Shown here piece by piece: positions 9,806 through 17,828 of a stretch of 35,952 nt of DNA. The position numbers were made by a program, and so were the translations under genes. Position 1 is the stretch's first letter; each line of letters opens with the position of its first letter. A model generated the notes under the pieces. It had not been told where the DNA came from and did no database searches. It saw only the letters and a program-made list of their open reading frames with translations. The DNA comes from Opitutia bacterium. Lineage in GTDB: Bacteria > Verrucomicrobiota > Verrucomicrobiia > Opitutales > Opitutaceae. Location of the stretch: contig CANJIU010000101.1 in NCBI GenBank assembly GCA_947474365.1, forward strand, positions 1 to 35,952, written 5' to 3'.

Positions 9806-11905
9806 TTACTTTCGAGTCGTCCGCTCGCGGAGCATCCGCCCCACAGTTTCGCGGGCGACCTCGTACTCCCTCGCACAGTCGAGCTTTCGCATCAGTTCCA
9901 GAAACCGCGGGTCCGACCGCCACGGGTCCCACATCGCATCCCAGTAGAGCCGGTGCTTAACACGTGACGGCGTTTGCGCGAGAAACGGCAGCGCCTCGTC
10001 AAAGCGACCGAGCGCCGCGAAAACAAAGCCGCGCTGGTAACTTCCCTCGGGCAGGCGCCGGAACACCTCGTCGGCACTTTCCTTCAGGCCGGCTTGCACA
10101 CCGGCCCGGCTGAGAATCCAGATCGCCGCACTGTCGGCGTGCCACCGTGTAGACAGATCTGAATGCTTGAGGATGAGTCGGGCGACCTCGATGGCCTCGC
10201 TGTTGCGCCCCAGGGCCAGATACGCCAGTCCCCGGGTACTCAGGCTCGGCAGAAAAATCTGCGGACGCACCGCCGCCGCGCGATCCGTCATCGCCAGCGA
10301 TTCCTGGTGCCGCCCGGCAAAACCGAGCATCGACGCGTACGTCCCCAGATTCACGACCCACAGCGGATCGAGTTCCATGCTCTTCTGATACTCGATCAAC
10401 GCCTCGTCGAGGCGACCCTGCGCACCGCGCAGGTTGGCAAACCAGCCGTGCGCCACGGCGTAATTCGGATTCAGCGCGAACGCCTTTTCGAAAAAGAGTT
10501 CCGACTCGGCGTACCGTCCCTCGACCATCGACAGGTAACCCAGCGCCGCATAGGGATCGGCCAGTGTGGGATCGAGCTCCACCGCGCGCCGGGCCGCCGT
10601 GTTGGCGCGGGCGGTATCCGCCGTCGCCTCGGTCGCCCCATCGAGCAGACGATACGCGGCGCGCATGATGCACACATCCGCGAGGCCGGCATGCGCCTGC
10701 GCGAACTTCGGATCGAGTGAGATTGCCTTCACCACCGCTTCCTCCGCGCGGATGTAATCAGCGCTCGTCCGTTTGTTCCAAAAATACCGCGCTTCCAGGA
10801 CGAGGCGGTGCGCCTCCGGATCGACCACCCTCGACCCATGCGGCGCCGGGCTGAGTTTGAGGCGGAGATTGTGGGCGATGATGCCCGCGATTTCGTCCTG
10901 GAGGGAAAAGACATTCTTCAATTCCCGATCAAAATGATCCGACCAGACGTGGTAGCCGTCGGCCGCCTTGATCAACTGGGCGGTGATCCGCACATGGTCG
11001 CCGGCGCGTTGCACACTTCCCTCCACCACGTAGGCCACGTTCAGCTTCTGCGCGATCTCCGGAATCGGGACGTTCTTGCCCTTGAAGAAAAAGGCCGACG
11101 TGCGGGCCGCCACCCGCAGGCCCGGCACTTTTGCCAGGACATTGAGCAACTCCTCGCTGATGCCGTCGGAAAAATACTCGCCATCCTTCTGCGGGCTCAG
11201 ATCGGAGAAGGCCAGCACCGCGACGGATTTTTCCGGCGAGAGGTTCGCACCCGGAGTTGTGGTGGCGGAATCGCTCCGGCCCGGGCGGAGCGCGACCCAC
11301 AGCCCCAAGGCGAGCAACCCGACGGCCAGGATGACGGGAAGCAGGAAAGAGCGCCGGGGTCGGCGGATCACGTCTGGAGCATCGGATAACACCACCGGAG
11401 AACGCGTGCCCTCGATCGGTCCCACGGGACCGAGCAGCAGCCGTTTTACCCGGGCGGGAAATGCGGCCGGGGTCACACCGCCCGGGAGCCTGGTCCATTG
11501 CACCGCGCGAAATTCCACCGGCACATCGGCCTCGGCCTCACCGACGGAATCGATCACCACCGGCACGAGAAAGGCCGTGCGCTGGGACATCATGTGCGTC
11601 CGCTGCGCCGCCAGCTTCCATTCCAGACGAAAATACCCCTCCTGCCTCGCCTGGGTGTGCGCGGAAATCAACGGGACAAACAAGGCACACGAGCCAATCT
11701 GCCCACGGATTTTCGCGTCCCACTGATCGCCCCCGTCCAGCTCGCTCTGATCCAGCCAAACCTCGATTCCAACGCCACGCAACGCCTCGGCGACACTGCT
11801 TGCTGCAATGGCATCTTCACGGGCGTAACTCAGAAACACCGCGCGGCTGGGGGTTGCTGGCTGGCTGTCTGGCATTCTGCAGTAGGATGTCGCGAGGTTT
11901 GCCAT
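9806..11905 (-). CDS. TIR domain, transmembrane, TolB-like, TPR protein (paralog 1)
   Basis: The product has 699 residues, or 689 if the ATG at 11875 is used. An N-terminal TIR domain (about 21-160) carries 'VFLSYAREDA', 'WLDQSELDGGDQWDAKI' and 'GYFRLEWKLAAQRTH'. A transmembrane helix lies at about 187-206, preceded by the basic stretch 'RRPRR'. A TolB-like N-terminal (FlgO-type) domain follows at about 227-350 ('SVAVLAFSDLSPQKDGEYFSDGIS'), then TPR repeats to the C-terminus. By the positive-inside rule the TIR domain is cytoplasmic and the TolB/TPR part periplasmic. TIR domains can be NAD-cleaving enzymes or protein-interaction modules; which applies here cannot be read from the sequence. 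The same domains recur at 15165-17108 on the other strand. The gene is monocistronic as far as can be seen. Confidence 0.9.
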   Translation of the reverse strand: MANLATSYCRMPDSQPATPSRAVFLSYAREDAIAASSVAEALRGVGIEVWLDQSELDGGDQWDAKIRGQIGSCALFVPLISAHTQARQEGYFRLEWKLAAQRTHMMSQRTAFLVPVVIDSVGEAEADVPVEFRAVQWTRLPGGVTPAAFPARVKRLLLGPVGPIEGTRSPVVLSDAPDVIRRPRRSFLLPVILAVGLLALGLWVALRPGRSDSATTTPGANLSPEKSVAVLAFSDLSPQKDGEYFSDGISEELLNVLAKVPGLRVAARTSAFFFKGKNVPIPEIAQKLNVAYVVEGSVQRAGDHVRITAQLIKAADGYHVWSDHFDRELKNVFSLQDEIAGIIAHNLRLKLSPAPHGSRVVDPEAHRLVLEARYFWNKRTSADYIRAEEAVVKAISLDPKFAQAHAGLADVCIMRAAYRLLDGATEATADTARANTAARRAVELDPTLADPYAALGYLSMVEGRYAESELFFEKAFALNPNYAVAHGWFANLRGAQGRLDEALIEYQKSMELDPLWVVNLGTYASMLGFAGRHQESLAMTDRAAAVRPQIFLPSLSTRGLAYLALGRNSEAIEVARLILKHSDLSTRWHADSAAIWILSRAGVQAGLKESADEVFRRLPEGSYQRGFVFAALGRFDEALPFLAQTPSRVKHRLYWDAMWDPWRSDPRFLELMRKLDCAREYEVARETVGRMLRERTTRK

Positions 11906-12021
11906 CGCTCCGATCCGTTACGAGCAGAAAGGCACGGTCGCGGGTGTGCCGTTGACTCCACCGTCGTTCCGGCCGTCGATTGCCCGCGGGCGACACCACC
12001 GTCGCCACCAAGACCGTCCTC

Positions 12022-12225
12022 ATGAAAGCACGTTCGTTCCTTCCCCTCGTCACCGCCTCCCTCGCGCTGCTCGCGGGCTGTACCACCACCGACAGCGGAC
12101 TCAGTCAGAAAGAGAAGGACAAGATCGCCCGCGACATGGAGCGGGCGAATCAAAAAGAGGCCCAGGCTCAGGCCAAAATGATGCGGGAAGCGACGCAGGG
12201 CACGCAGCGGCGCGGCACCCGTTAG
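12022..12225 (+). CDS. Small predicted lipoprotein
   Basis: This short gene encodes 67 residues. The N-terminus 'MKARSFLPLVTASLALLAGC' is a lipoprotein signal with lipobox LAGC, so the mature chain would begin at the lipidated Cys. The rest is a short, charged, probably helical segment rich in K, E, Q and A. The frame is open further upstream, but the ATG at 12022 places the signal peptide at the N-terminus. It lies divergently 116 bases from the TIR paralog 1 start. Its function is unknown. Confidence 0.75.
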   Translation: MKARSFLPLVTASLALLAGCTTTDSGLSQKEKDKIARDMERANQKEAQAQAKMMREATQGTQRRGTR

Positions 12226-12255
12226 CCGGCCACCCCGCATCACGGCAGTCTGCAT

Positions 12256-12281
12256 CCGCCAGCGCGAATCGCGGCCGGCGG
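12256..12281. terminator. Possible bidirectional hairpin
   Basis: CCGCC (12256-12260) and GGCGG (12277-12281) enclose an inner CGCG-AAT-CGCG palindrome. The site lies between the convergent lipoprotein and VOC genes. There is no U-tract, so the call is weak. Confidence 0.3.
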
Positions 12282-12288
12282 ACCGCAC

Positions 12289-12657
12289 TTACATCTCCTT
12301 CGGTTCCCAAAGACCGATCATCGCGCCCGTGGGATCGACGATGATGCTCAGCCATCCCATCCCTTCGACCTCAGTCACGTCTTTGCAGATTTTAGCGCCG
12401 AGCTTCTTGGCCTTCTTTGTCGACGCGTCGATGTCGTCGACCAGGACATAGGGCATCCAGGCGGATCCGGCGCCGGGAATCATCTGCCGCATCATGCCGC
12501 CATCAGTGCCGTCACCGACTTGAATGGCGGTATATTTGCCGGCAGGAGTTGGCATCGGCAAATCCGCCAGCTTCCATTTGAATAGCTTGGAATAAAAGGC
12601 TTTCGCCTTGGGAACGCTCGTCGTGGCGAGCTCAACGTGAACGAATGGATTGGCCAT
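12289..12657 (-). CDS. VOC family (glyoxalase/bleomycin-resistance fold) protein
   Basis: The product has 122 residues and forms a complete vicinal-oxygen-chelate module. It opens with 'FVHVELATTSVPKAKAFYSKLFKWKL', where the HVEL histidine is a usual metal-ligand position, and closes with 'VDPTGAMIGLWEPK', where the final Glu is the usual last ligand position. The ATG at 12657 was chosen because the upstream part of the open frame overlaps the SRPBCC gene and lacks homology. It follows the SRPBCC gene by only 10 bases in the same direction, so the two form an operon. VOC proteins of this size are often of unknown substrate; this one cannot be assigned further. Confidence 0.88.
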   Translation of the reverse strand: MANPFVHVELATTSVPKAKAFYSKLFKWKLADLPMPTPAGKYTAIQVGDGTDGGMMRQMIPGAGSAWMPYVLVDDIDASTKKAKKLGAKICKDVTEVEGMGWLSIIVDPTGAMIGLWEPKEM

Positions 12658-12667
12658 GGTAAGGGGA

Positions 12668-13171
12668 TCAGAGGCTTTGCGCGGTCGCTTCGAGTTGGGA
12701 GGTGGCGATGCCCCAGCCTTGGTGAAACCCCATTTTTTCGTGAGCTTCCCGATCGGCGACCGTCCAATGGCGCACACGGGCGGTGTAACGGGTCTTGCCG
12801 TCACCGGCGTCCTCAAACGTGAGGATCACGGTCATGAAGGGTTTTTCCGAAGGCGTCCACGCACTCACGTAGGCGTCGGTAAAGACCAGTCGCTCATTGG
12901 GCACCACTTCAAGATAGATGCCCCGATTGGGATACTCCGTGCCGTCCGGCCCCCGCATCGTGATCAGATTCTCCCCACCTGGCCTCACGTTCAATTCAGC
13001 GGATGGTGTCGTGAACGGCGGCGGCGTGAACCACCGCGTCAGCAACCCTGGTTCGGTCCAGCACCGGTAAACCTTGTCTCGCGTGACTTGAAGCACCCGG
13101 ACCAGGACCAGGTCGCGGTCGGACGTGTTTGAGGCAGACGCAGATTCATAACGGTCAGAGTCGGAACTCAT
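12668..13171 (-). CDS. SRPBCC (AHSA1/START-like) domain protein
   Basis: The product has 167 residues. After a short Ser-rich N-terminus, the AHSA1-type START fold is recognisable from 'VTRDKVYRCWTEPGLLTRWFTPPPF' and 'ELNVRPGGENLITMRGPDG'. The C-terminal helix contains 'GWGIATSQLEATAQ'. Such domains bind hydrophobic ligands, and some act as stress or activator proteins. It is the first gene of a pair with the VOC gene, a common combination in bacteria. The HD-domain gene diverges from it after 168 bases. The ligand is unknown. Confidence 0.88.
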   Translation of the reverse strand: MSSDSDRYESASASNTSDRDLVLVRVLQVTRDKVYRCWTEPGLLTRWFTPPPFTTPSAELNVRPGGENLITMRGPDGTEYPNRGIYLEVVPNERLVFTDAYVSAWTPSEKPFMTVILTFEDAGDGKTRYTARVRHWTVADREAHEKMGFHQGWGIATSQLEATAQSL

Positions 13172-13339
13172 GGGTTGTGGGTAAGGAAATTCAGTCGGAC
13201 ACGGTTTTTCGGATATTCAATCCTTCAACGAACGAAGTCGGCTCGGGCGGACAACCGCGGGAAAACTTTCACGAAAGGCCCTCTCTCGTTCGCCACTTCC
13301 GGGCTTTCCTCGACCTTCCCGCCGTATTCAACTCCCGGC

Positions 13340-13885
13340 ATGCCACTGCCAACAAGAGATGAAGCCCAACAACTCATGGAACAGCACGTCGCCGACGCCT
13401 ATCAGCGTTACCACGCGCGGATGGTTGCCACCGCGCTCGAAGGTTACGCGGCCCTTTTTGCCGGCGATCCCCATCTTTGGTTTATCACCGGCCTGCTCCA
13501 CGACCTCGATTTCGAAAAGCATCCCGCGACTCATCCCGGCGAGTCCCTGCGCTGGTTCAAGGAGTGGAATTATCCAGACGATCTGATCCACGCCGTCGAG
13601 GCCCACGCCCTCGGGTACAACGGTTATTCGACCCTGCCACGCACCAAGCTCGCCGCCGCGCTCCTGGCCACGGACGAACTCTGCGGGATCTTCTACGCCT
13701 ATCGTAAGATGAACCCCGTGCGTTATGGCGAAATGAAGGCCGGTTCGATCCGGAAGAAGATCAAGGATACGGCCTTCGCCGCCAAAGTCGACCGCGCCAC
13801 CATCTACACCGGATGCGAACACCTCGGCGTGACGGTGGACGATCACGTCGCCAACGTGATCACGTTTCTCGGCAACTTCGAATAG
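13340..13885 (+). CDS. HD-domain phosphohydrolase-like protein
   Basis: The product has 181 residues. The HD signature is clear: H25 in the first helix, H54-D55 in 'GLLHDLDFEKHP', further histidines at H84 and H89, and a later Asp in 'LLATDELCGIFYA'. These residues would bind the metal ions of an HD phosphohydrolase, which cleaves phosphate esters of nucleotides or related substrates. The ATG at 13340 gives the expected N-terminus; the open frame upstream of it has no homology. The gene ends 13 bases before the convergent Old Yellow Enzyme gene. The natural substrate is unknown. Confidence 0.88.
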   Translation: MPLPTRDEAQQLMEQHVADAYQRYHARMVATALEGYAALFAGDPHLWFITGLLHDLDFEKHPATHPGESLRWFKEWNYPDDLIHAVEAHALGYNGYSTLPRTKLAAALLATDELCGIFYAYRKMNPVRYGEMKAGSIRKKIKDTAFAAKVDRATIYTGCEHLGVTVDDHVANVITFLGNFE

Positions 13886-13898
13886 GCGGAGCCCGACG

Positions 13899-14981
13899 TC
13901 ACGCCCCGCTCATGGGCGGATAGTCGGTGTAGCCCTTCGGACCGGGACTGTAGAACGTATTGCCGTTGGGTTCGACGAACGCAACGCCGGCGCGCACGCG
14001 GGCCACCAGATCCGGATTGCTCACATAGTGGTGACCGAACGCCACGGCGGCGAGGGTCCCGTCGGTCACCGCCTGTGCGGCCTCCGCCGGCGCATAGCCC
14101 ATGTTGCCGATGATGGCGCCCTTGAAGGCCGCGCGTGCCGCACTCACGACATCGCCCTTCTGCAGGCCGAAGAAATCACCGCGCATGATATGCAGGAAGG
14201 CGACCTTGCGCAGATTCAGCTGCGCGGCGACGTAACTCGTCAACGCCACCGGATCGCTGTCCTTCATGTCGTTGTAACTGTTGAGCGGGGAGATCCGCAC
14301 ACCCACGCGTCCCGGCTCCCAGGCCGCGACACAGGCGTCGACTACCTCAAGCAGCAGGCGGGCGCGGTTGGCGATCGGACCGCCGTACGGACCGCTGCGC
14401 TGGTTGCTGCCGTCGCGCAGGAATTCATCGAGCAGGTACCCGTTCGCCCCGTGAATCTCGACGCCGTCGAAACCCGCCGCCTTGGCATTCTGCGTGGCGA
14501 GGCGAAACCCGGCGACGATCCCAGGGAGTTCATCGTCACGAAGCTCGCGCGGAATCTCGTAGGGCTTCTTGCCCTGCGGTGTATGCGTCTCGTCGTTGGT
14601 GATCCGAAGCGGACTGGGCGCGACCGGTTGCGCGCCATTGTTCAGCAGCGAGTGACAGGCCCGGCCGCCATGCCAGATCTGCAGGATGAACTTGCCGCCC
14701 TTGGCGTGGACGGCATCGGTGACTTTCTTCCAAGCCGCCACTTGTGCGGCGGAATAGATGCCGGGCTCACGTCCGCCGAAAGCCGAATTCCCCTCGATCA
14801 CCATCGTGGCCTCGGCGACGATCAGGCCGGCACTGGCGCGTTGGGAGTAATACTCCGCCATGATGTCGGTCGGCACGTGGGCGGCGTCGGCTCGACAGCG
14901 CGTGAGCGGAGCCATGACGATGCGATTGGACAGTTGGAGTGAACCGATGGTTACGGGCGTGAAGAGCGAGTCGTGTGGCAT
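13899..14981 (-). CDS. Old Yellow Enzyme family alkene reductase
   Basis: The product is a 360-residue FMN-dependent NAD(P)H oxidoreductase that reduces activated C=C bonds and sometimes nitro-esters. Family features are the FMN-binding start 'LQLSNRIVMAPLTRCRA', the block 'ILQIWHGGRACH', and the catalytic 'HGANGYLLDEFL', in which His and Asn contact the substrate oxygen and the nearby Tyr is the usual proton donor. 'SGPYGG' and the C-terminal 'VAFGHHYVSNPDL' also fit. The ATG at 14981 was chosen because the frame continues upstream through the divergent TIR paralog 2 region without homology. The length is normal for the family. Confidence 0.95.
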   Translation of the reverse strand: MPHDSLFTPVTIGSLQLSNRIVMAPLTRCRADAAHVPTDIMAEYYSQRASAGLIVAEATMVIEGNSAFGGREPGIYSAAQVAAWKKVTDAVHAKGGKFILQIWHGGRACHSLLNNGAQPVAPSPLRITNDETHTPQGKKPYEIPRELRDDELPGIVAGFRLATQNAKAAGFDGVEIHGANGYLLDEFLRDGSNQRSGPYGGPIANRARLLLEVVDACVAAWEPGRVGVRISPLNSYNDMKDSDPVALTSYVAAQLNLRKVAFLHIMRGDFFGLQKGDVVSAARAAFKGAIIGNMGYAPAEAAQAVTDGTLAAVAFGHHYVSNPDLVARVRAGVAFVEPNGNTFYSPGPKGYTDYPPMSGA

Positions 14982-15164
14982 GGGAGGTATGACAAAGGTG
15001 CCAAAGGGAGAAGTTTGGACGGGAAATGCAATCGCGCTTTGAAAAAAGTTTCGGTGCGCCAGGTTCTCGTCCGGACGCTCGGAACGGGCCGCGGCGGTGT
15101 GTTTGACCTCGCCACCCGACCCGATGGCGACTTTTCCTTCGCTTCCACTCCCCCACCACCGTCC

Positions 15165-17108
15165 ATGTCCGAATCCGGCAACCAGGCGATCTTTCTGAGC
15201 TACGCGTCGCAAGACGCGGACGCAGCCAGGCGGATCTGCGAGTCCCTTCGGGCAGAGGGAATCGAGGTGTGGTTTGATCAAAGCGAACTCGTCGGCGGCG
15301 ACGCATGGGATCAGAAAATCCGCAGGCAGATCCGGGAGTGCACTTTGTTCGCCCCCGTCATCTCGGCCAACACCCAAGCCCGGCTTGAAGGTTATTTTCG
15401 CATCGAGTGGAAACTCGCGGCGCAGCGCACCCACGCGATGGCGGACGAGAAGGCGTTTCTGCTGCCCCTCGTGATCGACACAACAAAGGACTCCGAGGCC
15501 AAGGTGCCGGAGGAATTTCGCGCGGTGCAGTGGACCCGCCTGAACGGCGGGGAAATTCCGGCGACGGTTGCCCGTCAAGTCCGCAATTTGTTGGCCGGTG
15601 AGCCCGCCGTGCCCCAACGCAGTCCGTCGGGATTCGCTCCATCGCCATCACCGGCGGCGGCCGTCGGAGCGACCAGGACGGACCACACTTCCCGCGGAGG
15701 TCGCCCGGAGAACCCCGAACGCTCGGTCGCTGTCCTGGCCTTCGCCAACATCAGCGGTGATCGCGAGAACGAATACCTGAGCGATGGGATTTCGGAAGAC
15801 TTGATCACGGCGCTCTCGCAGGTCGAAGGCCTGCGGGTGCCCGCGCGGACTTCGGCCTTCGCCTTCAAGGGCAGAAACGAAGATGTCCGGCGCATCGCCC
15901 AGTTGCTCAACGTCGAAACCGTACTGGAGGGCAGTGTGCGAAAATCCGGCAACAAGCTGCGCATCACCGCGCAGTTGGTAAAGGCGGCCGACGGTTTTCA
16001 CCTCTGGAGCGAGCGCTACGACCGGGAGATGAAGGACGTGTTCGAGATTCAGGACGAAATCACCCGTGCGATTGTGACCGCCCTGCAGGTCCACCTGGGC
16101 GCCCCGCGTACCGTCTCGTTGATCAAGCCCACCACGGACAACCCGGTGGCTTACGAGTATTACCTGAAGGGCCGCGATTTTTTCTATCAGCGGGGAATGG
16201 GCCTGTTGAAAGCCCGCCACTGGTTCGAACTCGCACGCTTAGAGGAGCCAAATTATGCCCGCGCCTGGTCTGGCGTGGCGGACACGATGATGCTGCATGT
16301 CTTCTACGGCCTCGGCACGCCGGCGCAGTGTTGCGAGGTCGCGCGAGCGGCCGCGGCGCAGGCCATCCGTCTCGATCCCAATCTGGGGGAGGCATATACC
16401 TCGCTCGCCACGATGTACGCGTGGTGTGACTGGAATTTCCCCGCGGCGTTTGCCGCGTTCGATCGGGCGTTGGCCCTGGACCCGAGATTTCCCCTGTCCT
16501 ACGCCTGGCAGGGAACGACCCTCGCCGCCGTGGGACGTTTTGCCGAAGCCATCGAAATGCAAAAACGCGCGCTGGTCTTCGACCCGCTGTCACCGCTCAT
16601 CTTCACTTTGTGGGGCTGGATGTTTGTTTTCGCCGGGCGATACGAAGAGTCACTGCCGCACTTGCGGCGCGCCCTTGAATTGAAATCCGGCTATCCTCTT
16701 GCGCAGGGGGTGATGGGGCACGCGCTCGCACTCATGGGCCGTTGCGACGAATCGATTCAGACGCTGGAAGCGGCATCGGAAGCGGTGAAACAGGCACCGT
16801 GGATGCTCGGTTACCTGGGCCATGCCCTGGGGGTTGCGGGCAAAACCGATCGCGCGCGGCAAATCGTCGCAGAACTTTCCGATCCGACACGTCAACCGGT
16901 CGCGGTGCCGTTTTATCAAGCCGTCGTCTGGGCCGGGTTGGGCGAGGTCGAAAAGACGTTAGGTTGCCTCGAGAAATCCTGCGAGGAACGACATGTTCGG
17001 ATGATCTGGCTGCGCTCCGATGAGACCTTTCGTGACTTCCGGGGTCTCCCCAGCTTCCAGGAACTGATCCGACGGGTCGGACTTCCGCCGGCGCCCGGCG
17101 GCCAATGA
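15165..17108 (+). CDS. TIR domain, TolB-like, TPR protein (paralog 2)
   Basis: The product has 647 residues. A TIR domain occupies about 8-145 ('IFLSYASQDA', 'WFDQSELVGGDAWDQKI', 'GYFRIEWKLAAQRTH'). A Pro/Ser/Ala-rich linker follows at about 146-185, then the TolB-like (FlgO-type) domain at about 186-312 ('SVAVLAFANISGDRENEYLSDG'), and TPR repeats to the end. It is a clear paralog of 9806-11905, but the linker replaces the transmembrane helix, so the protein should be wholly cytoplasmic. The ATG at 15165 puts the TIR domain at the N-terminus; the frame stays open upstream to 14973, into the Old Yellow Enzyme promoter. TIR enzymatic activity is possible but not shown by sequence alone. Confidence 0.92.
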   Translation: MSESGNQAIFLSYASQDADAARRICESLRAEGIEVWFDQSELVGGDAWDQKIRRQIRECTLFAPVISANTQARLEGYFRIEWKLAAQRTHAMADEKAFLLPLVIDTTKDSEAKVPEEFRAVQWTRLNGGEIPATVARQVRNLLAGEPAVPQRSPSGFAPSPSPAAAVGATRTDHTSRGGRPENPERSVAVLAFANISGDRENEYLSDGISEDLITALSQVEGLRVPARTSAFAFKGRNEDVRRIAQLLNVETVLEGSVRKSGNKLRITAQLVKAADGFHLWSERYDREMKDVFEIQDEITRAIVTALQVHLGAPRTVSLIKPTTDNPVAYEYYLKGRDFFYQRGMGLLKARHWFELARLEEPNYARAWSGVADTMMLHVFYGLGTPAQCCEVARAAAAQAIRLDPNLGEAYTSLATMYAWCDWNFPAAFAAFDRALALDPRFPLSYAWQGTTLAAVGRFAEAIEMQKRALVFDPLSPLIFTLWGWMFVFAGRYEESLPHLRRALELKSGYPLAQGVMGHALALMGRCDESIQTLEAASEAVKQAPWMLGYLGHALGVAGKTDRARQIVAELSDPTRQPVAVPFYQAVVWAGLGEVEKTLGCLEKSCEERHVRMIWLRSDETFRDFRGLPSFQELIRRVGLPPAPGGQ

Positions 17109-17243
17109 ACACCATCTGCCTCGCTCGATCGTCTCCCCGGCTCGATCGACCGATGGCGGTCCACGCGACGGCGACGGAACTCACTTTGCAGTTAATTTCA
17201 CCTTTCGCCGGCCGATCACTCACGAAAGAAAATCACATCACTC

Positions 17244-17606
17244 GTGCAGAGTTGTTCCAATGACCTATCGAAGACCCAGGTCTGGCGACCGTTCGACCTC
17301 CTGAACCAAACGGAAGCGCTTTTTTTGGCCAAGTGCTGCGGCAAAAAAGATCTCTCAAACTACGAGGTCACTTGCTTCCCTGGAACGACGAGTTTCTGCG
17401 CCATTCAACACACGACCAGCGCGACGTGGCGTTGGGCGGTTTTCAATGCCAGCGGGGACGTGCTCGACGTCGGAACGGAGAACAACCGCAGCGAAGCGAT
17501 CCGGGCGGCAATCGAAGCACAGCCGCTCTGGCATCATCGTTGCACCGCCAAGGGAGTATGCCGCTGCCACACCGGCGTTGCTGCGCCGACCAAACCGTCC
17601 GCGTGA
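17244..17606 (+). CDS. Hypothetical small protein
   Basis: The open frame encodes 120 residues from a GTG at 17244, with 'GAAAG' upstream as a possible ribosome-binding site. The stretch 'TWRWAVFNASGDVLDVGTENN' and the following alanine-rich helix have the look of a real folded domain: a beta-hairpin and helix seen in many small uncharacterised bacterial proteins. The N- and C-terminal parts contain several Cys residues and are less convincing. It lies 135 bases after TIR paralog 2 in the same direction. I do not recognise a named family, and the exact start is uncertain. Confidence 0.5.
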   Translation: MQSCSNDLSKTQVWRPFDLLNQTEALFLAKCCGKKDLSNYEVTCFPGTTSFCAIQHTTSATWRWAVFNASGDVLDVGTENNRSEAIRAAIEAQPLWHHRCTAKGVCRCHTGVAAPTKPSA

Positions 17607-17754
17607 ATTGATCCCTCCGTTGCCCCGCACACCGGGAACGCGTTTGGGGCAGGCCGACGGGCTACCGAGCACCACCGTGACGGTCCGCGTAGGTTTTGAT
17701 CGGCGGAAGTCGCCCATAAATTTCCCGTTGGTCGAATAGGAGACACCTTCGGCT

Positions 17755-17780
17755 TAAATTCCCGCGATTTGTGCCGAAAA
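17755..17780 (+). promoter_or_regulatory. Sigma-28 (FliA/SigD)-like promoter for the chemotaxis gene
   Basis: TAAA (17755-17758), a 14-base spacer and GCCGAAAA (17773-17780) match the flagellar sigma-28 consensus TAAA-N14-16-GCCGATAA at all but one of its defined bases. It sits about 48 bases upstream of the MCP start at 17829, which supports that start and links expression to motility genes. Confidence 0.55.
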
Positions 17781-17828
17781 GGCATCAAAGCACTTGAATC
17801 AACGAAATCGCGTCCAGTCCATTCGCGC

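Noticed and set aside
12289..13171. VOC/SRPBCC pair as an antibiotic-resistance cassette
   Set aside because: The VOC fold alone does not show resistance, and no mobile element or resistance gene is adjacent.
14982..15617. N-terminal extension of the Old Yellow Enzyme
   Set aside because: The extension is antisense to the TIR domain of paralog 2, and the family start is at 14981.
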